Translations under genes and position numbers: made by a program
Part shown: positions 59,384 to 64,000 of the stretch, piece after piece
How the letters are laid out: each line of letters begins with the position of its first letter
Numbering within the stretch: position 1 is the first letter of the stretch
DNA from: Lycium barbarum
Taxonomy: Eukaryota; Streptophyta; Magnoliopsida; Solanales; Solanaceae
Direction of reading: 5' to 3'
NCBI RefSeq assembly: GCF_019175385.1
Contig: NC_083344.1
Coordinates: 62,992,782 to 63,056,781, forward strand
Length of the DNA: 64,000 nt
Notes under the pieces: generated by a model
The model's input: the letters and a program-made list of their open reading frames with translations, nothing else
Database searches by the model: none
Told to the model about the DNA's origin: nothing

Positions 59384-62300
59384 TGTTACATCCGGCATTT
59401 TTGCATATTCGAAAAATTTGAGATAACTTGACTTGTAATGAATAAGGCCATACTTGGACTTTACTTGGTATGAATGTGTCGGCCATGAATGCATTGGTGT
59501 GGAATTACGAAAGGAGGCCAAGGGCAAAAATCGAAATTTTGGAAACTTGTTCCATGAATTACAATTTTTAGCCAACAATTGGGCTAAAAAATAGAAAACA
59601 AGGCCCATTTTGAGAGGGGTGGCCGGCCATGGTGAGGCCCAAGCCATGGCCCCTAATCAATTTTTCCATGTGATGAATTAAGATAAGGAACCATATTATA
59701 TATATGTATCATTATCCTTTAGAGCTTTCAAGAAACTAGAAGAAAGAACAAACCAAAAGAAGAGCAAAAAAATAAGGGACCATTCGGCCCTTCCTTGCAA
59801 AAATCAAGACCAAGATTTAGCCACCAAGAAATTAAATTCTTCAAGTAAACTTGCCAATTCAAGGGTGCTAAGTAACGTGGAGTCGTTGTTTCGGACAATC
59901 GGTGGTTCGTTTTCTCTAGCTACCAACTTGGGTCAAGTTAAGAACTTGAAGGAAAGGTAAGAATTTTATGCCTTTGTTATGTTATGGAAGATGTATGGAT
60001 GATGTAGTGTGTGAAAATGAATGAAAACCATGAACATTTTGTGTGTTGGGTGTGTATGTATATTGGCCGTATGTATGCATGTGTTGCATATTCATGATGA
60101 CTTGAATTCATGATGAAATCTAGTTGTTGTTGTGGTAGAAATTGTGTTGGAAGTGAAAGTTATGAAATTCATGGAAGCATAAATATAGGTGGTGTGGCCG
60201 TGTATATATATTATGGTATGAAAGGTTGATGGATTAATTTTGTGTAGTAGGTTGCTTGTCATTTTAATGCATGGAAAGTGGAAGAAACATACATGAAACT
60301 ATGGGTGTAGTGTTAGGGCCGTGAGGTGCTATGTTGATAATGGAATGTGAATTAAATCTTGTTAGTATGTTAATTGTGTTATTGTGAAATGAATGGAAGA
60401 ATAATGGCTTTTGTTGTTATGGAAAAATGGTAACTAAGTTGTTGTGGGAAAACATGCAAGTTTATTGTAACTTATGTAAATGTGGAAATGAAAGTAGGAA
60501 GATGCAAATTATGATTATCATTGATGAAGTTGGAAGATAGAAATATGTCATGAATATGTTTGCTAAAAGATTGGAAGTTGTGGGTGAATTATGCCTTTGG
60601 TAGGAAACTTGTATATTGTGTATACCTTATGTATATTTGGTGAAAACGATATGATATGCCTCTGAATTATGTTGTAGTGATCTTGATGAGTGATGAATAT
60701 GAAAATGATAAGATTGGTTTGGAAGTGTAAGGTCGGAATGGAAGAAGTTATGTTATGCCGGAAAGATGACTAGTTATGCCATATTATGTGTTTGTAATGC
60801 TTGTTGTTGTTATTGATGTTGTTGTGGGGTTGCTGTGTTGACATATTAAGCCGAGCTAAGTCTCGGGGATGTTATATGTATAGGGGAAATGCTGCCGAAA
60901 TTTCGGTAGGCTAATATGTGCTTAAGTTTGGAGTCTTAAGGTTTGAAATTGACAATTGGTAAACTTGACCATTTGTAGATTCTGGACGAAATTGGAATCG
61001 AAGCCAAGCGAGCGTAAGACGCAATCGAGGTATGTAAAGCCTTCCCCTTTATTATTAGGCATGTTCTGAATGTAATAGGCTCGGCCGCGGGCCTTGAATA
61101 CGACTTCGTTCCTCGGAATTCGAGATGGAAATCCGCTCCAATTCCTTCAGTACGATTGAAACCATTTCCTTATAAAATGCCTTTAAAGTGAACTTTTGTA
61201 CGAAACTTTTCTAAACGGAGTCGGAATACTTCCAAATGATTATGGATGACCTCATAAGGTCCATTATCAGTAATTTACGTATGTCGCCTCGGGTTGGTTC
61301 GAGGTGGGCCCACGGAGCCCCGATACCTATTGTATGATCTAAATTGTCTCATTTCTGTCCGATTCTCACAAGTAACATCTGGACTATTATTCTGATCATG
61401 ATATGACTACTTTTTATATAAATTTTACAAAATGGCTTTGACATCTGATTCTGGTAATAATCTGTCGTGCCTCCCTAAGCACGATATAGGCGCATATTAT
61501 GAACGCTATCCGAATACTCTGATTTGACTCGCCATTTGGCCTACTTCAGTTTGATTGAGTCGGTATAACGGTCTGTATGTGTGTGGTTTCTCATTAATCT
61601 GTTCGTGGATGTCTCAATGCTTCCTTTCACCGGATCCCGGGCCGGTTTATATCGTGCGGATGGGCCGCCGAGTCCCTTGTCGGGGGCCGGGCCCCATGTA
61701 TGTATTCCGAAGTATGATGTGTCCGGTTCCGGGGTACTGTGGTATATGTCCGTCCCCGGTTACCGTGTATATGTTACGAAGTATGATGTGTCCGGTTTCC
61801 CGGCGTGTGATCTGTCCCCGGGGTTACCGTGGTTATGATATGATGTGTTATGTGACGGAGATGTTCGAAGATATGAAATCTTCTGAAATATGATATGTTG
61901 TGGCGCCAAAGGCAGGAGTGGCGACCACGTTCCTGTGCCCTATTATGATTCTGTCTGTTTGATTGGATTCTGATTTTGTCTGTCCGTATGGATTCTGATT
62001 TTGTCTGTCTGTATGGATTCTGACTCTGTCTGTCCGTTCGGATTATGATTCTGTCTGTCTGTCTGGACCATGATTCTATCCGTCCGTCTGGATTATAATA
62101 CTGTCCGTCCATTTGATTTATGGTTCTATCCACTATATTTCTATGCTTCTGGTTCGGGCTATGGTTATGTTTGTTATGTTTATGCTTTACATACTCGGTA
62201 CATTTTTCGTACTGACCCCCGGTTCTTCGAGGGCTGCGTTCCATGCCCGCAGGTACATACGCACCTGGAGATACACCGCCAGTCTAGGGATCAGATTCTG

Positions 62301-62707
62301 CTATTTTGAAGAGCTCCTTTGATCCGGAGCGAATACTTTTGGTATATATCTTCTGATATCTGTATATTCTGTATGTATGATAATTCTGGGTACGGCGGGG
62401 CCCTGTCCCGTCATCTGATTCTGTGTGTCTATTAGAGGCCTGTAGATATGTATGTGGGTTACGGGTTACATCTGTTCAGGTAGGCGTGCACGATTTTGTC
62501 ACTCTGTCCGTTATGTTAGCCTCCTCGGCTTATATGTAATTTCAGTATGTTCGGATATGTGTATATTATAGCGCGCGCTGCATTTGTATTGGCTTAAGTC
62601 TGTATATAGCTAGTGTGAATTATCTGTCTGGTACGATTCTGTCAGGTAGGTACGTATGGTTATCCAGTTAGGATACCAGTCGCGGCCCACGGGGTTGGGT
62701 CATGACA
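59384..62707 (+). repeat. 3' LTR of element E
   Basis: A 3324-bp copy of the 5' LTR. The end reads GGGTCATGACA, where others have GGGTCGTGACA. The hairpin motif is at 62185-62255 and the exon-like segment at 60979-61029. The TCTGTCTG-rich repeats are at about 61950-62115. CACCA follows. Confidence 0.94.
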
Positions 62708-62712
62708 CACCA

Positions 62713-64000
62713 CCCTCGGGGACCCGTGGAGTCCATGCACTAACAACGATTCCGGAATAACATCAAAATCGGCTATGCAACAACGATGCCGGAATAACTC
62801 ATTGGACATCGGCCATCTCATAGTCACTCAAGTAAAAGAGTCTGTCAAATATCAGTTTTACACAATCAACGTTTTCGGAATTGAACCTCGGACATCGGCC
62901 TTCTCACAATCACTCAAGTGAAAATAGTTCATCAAATATCAGTTTCATATAATCAACGATTCCGGAATGGATCTTCAGACATTAACCTTTTTACAATCAC
63001 TCAAGTAAAAGAGTTTATCAAATATTTGTTTCCGTTAATCAACGATACCAGATCATCACCGGGTATCGGCCATGCATGAATATGAGAGAAATGCGTGTAA
63101 TGCATATGTAAATCGATCAAGTTCAATATCACGAGTACCACAATGGGGCAAGCCAACAAGTATCACATTATAATACCAACAGTGGGTATGCCAACATATA
63201 TCAATAAGTCAAGTACCAACAGTGGGTACGCAAACAATATAACCAAGTACAAATACCAACCACTGGTATGTCAATTCTATCCAAATCAAGACGACAAGAC
63301 ATAAGTCAATAATTACCAACTACCCATGGCATCAAGCCAACACAATTGAACAATCAAGCACGCATAACGGGGTGGCTTGTCCCAACACACATCAGGGCCC
63401 AACCTAAGGCAATATCTATTCTAACTTCATACCCGAAGGTTCACATATTGTCTCCGACCTTATAATCTAAATATGTGCTTCACTATAAAAAGTCTCATTA
63501 AAGTTAAACCATAACCTACTTGGACTGCCGAACCGCAACACTAACAAGTAACTTTTTGCCATGCCCTTCGTCTGAAGCTCAGAACCAAAGTAGTCTAAGC
63601 ATAATCGAATTCTAGATTACAAAGTATGAATAATGATACTAATATTGTTATGATATCAACTAGGTCCATTTTAACCTTAGAAATTGGGGAAACGGGCCCA
63701 CAAGGGAAAAATTAGAAATTCATAGGCAAAATACCAAATTAAGTACTAGGCAATCATAATCCCACCCTTAATTGCTGATTTAGCTGAATAATTAGCCTAG
63801 ATTCTGATTTCATGCAAAACCCCGAATTGGGTATAAACCCTAAATCTCCAATCCGAAATTCAACGTTAAAAGTGGAACATCTATGATTAATGAGCCTAGA
63901 TTAGACAATATCTAACAAAACATCACCAATTTATTCATTAATAATCCTAGGAACAATATTCTTTCAAACCCTCTTTCAACTCTTACCACCTTTGGTTCAT
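62713..64000. repeat. tandem-repeat and LTR-like sequence to the window end
   Basis: Three units of about 87 bp lie between 62780 and 63040, each with CAACGAT(T)CCGGAAT, GACATCGGCC and CAATCACTCAAGT. Three units with ACCAACAGTGGGTA follow at about 63175-63280. From about 63300 to 64000 I see AT-rich sequence with no gene. The whole could be an antisense LTR of another gypsy family continuing beyond the window. Confidence 0.5.

Larger units (their letters stand above)
52614..62707 (+). mobile_element. non-autonomous gag-only LTR element E (TR-GAG-like)
   Basis: Complete boundaries: 5' LTR 52614-55942, primer site 55947-55958, gag 56146-57590, non-coding 57591-59342, stem-loop and polypurine tract 59343-59383, 3' LTR 59384-62707. 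The target duplication CACCA is on both sides (52609-52613, 62708-62712). Reverse transcriptase, RNase H and integrase are absent, so it depends on another element for replication and integration. The two LTRs look nearly identical by eye, which indicates a recent insertion. Confidence 0.95.

Overview
This 64-kb window is plant nuclear heterochromatin made almost entirely of nested long-terminal-repeat (LTR) retrotransposons. I found no host gene, tRNA gene, functional rRNA gene or CRISPR array. The retrotransposons are Ty3/gypsy chromoviruses: a gag-protease-RT-RNase H-integrase-chromodomain order in one reading frame, primer sites matching the initiator-Met tRNA end (TGGTATCAGAGC), and LTRs beginning TGTTA and ending GTGACA. 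The LTR style, especially the TCGTGACA ends, suggests Solanaceae, but that is an inference.

Layout: (1) 1-1883: 3' part of an E-type LTR beside an antisense gag scrap. (2) 1884-11867: complete Tekay/Del-like element A with target duplication TTATC; its gag-pol is continuous but has eight premature stops. (3) 12046-13367: antisense LTR fragment. (4) 13368-19633: element C1 (5' LTR and broken gag), its LTR split by a solo LTR (A2). (5) 19780-24183: element C2 (5' LTR and gag start). (6) 24184-30708: minus-strand element A3 with truncated LTR and most of gag-pol. (7) 30709-41117: minus-strand coding-less element D arranged LTR-internal-LTR-partial internal. (8) 41161-44715: LTR C3, with 43 bp in front of it identical to the C2 flank. 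(9) 44721-46996: antisense LTR F, the target of the C2/C3 insertion. (10) 46997-50935: plus-strand LTR G, split by minus-strand solo LTR H (duplication CATAG). (11) 50938-52412: antisense gag scrap and a C-type LTR piece. (12) 52614-62707: element E (duplication CACCA), with gag but no pol. (13) 62713-64000: tandem-repeat and LTR-like sequence.

The most interesting signals are RNA-level elements shared between coding and coding-less retrotransposons. Just downstream of the primer site, five elements carry a two-part hairpin with covarying stems and an 8-nt loop holding a self-complementary hexamer (GCGCGC or GTGCAC), which resembles a retroviral dimerisation kissing loop. A 14-nt motif (AGATCGTGCGATAG) follows unchanged. 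A perfect stem-loop (AACATTCG/CGAATGTT) precedes the polypurine tract. The LTRs of families C, D, E and H all contain a 50-51-nt segment bounded by TTGTAG and AG|GTATGT or GTAAGT, which looks like a conserved leader exon. Elements D and E also carry a 5S-rRNA-like segment inside. Together these suggest a cis-acting kit by which non-coding elements could be mobilised by coding relatives. All of this is read by eye; no alignment or folding was run.
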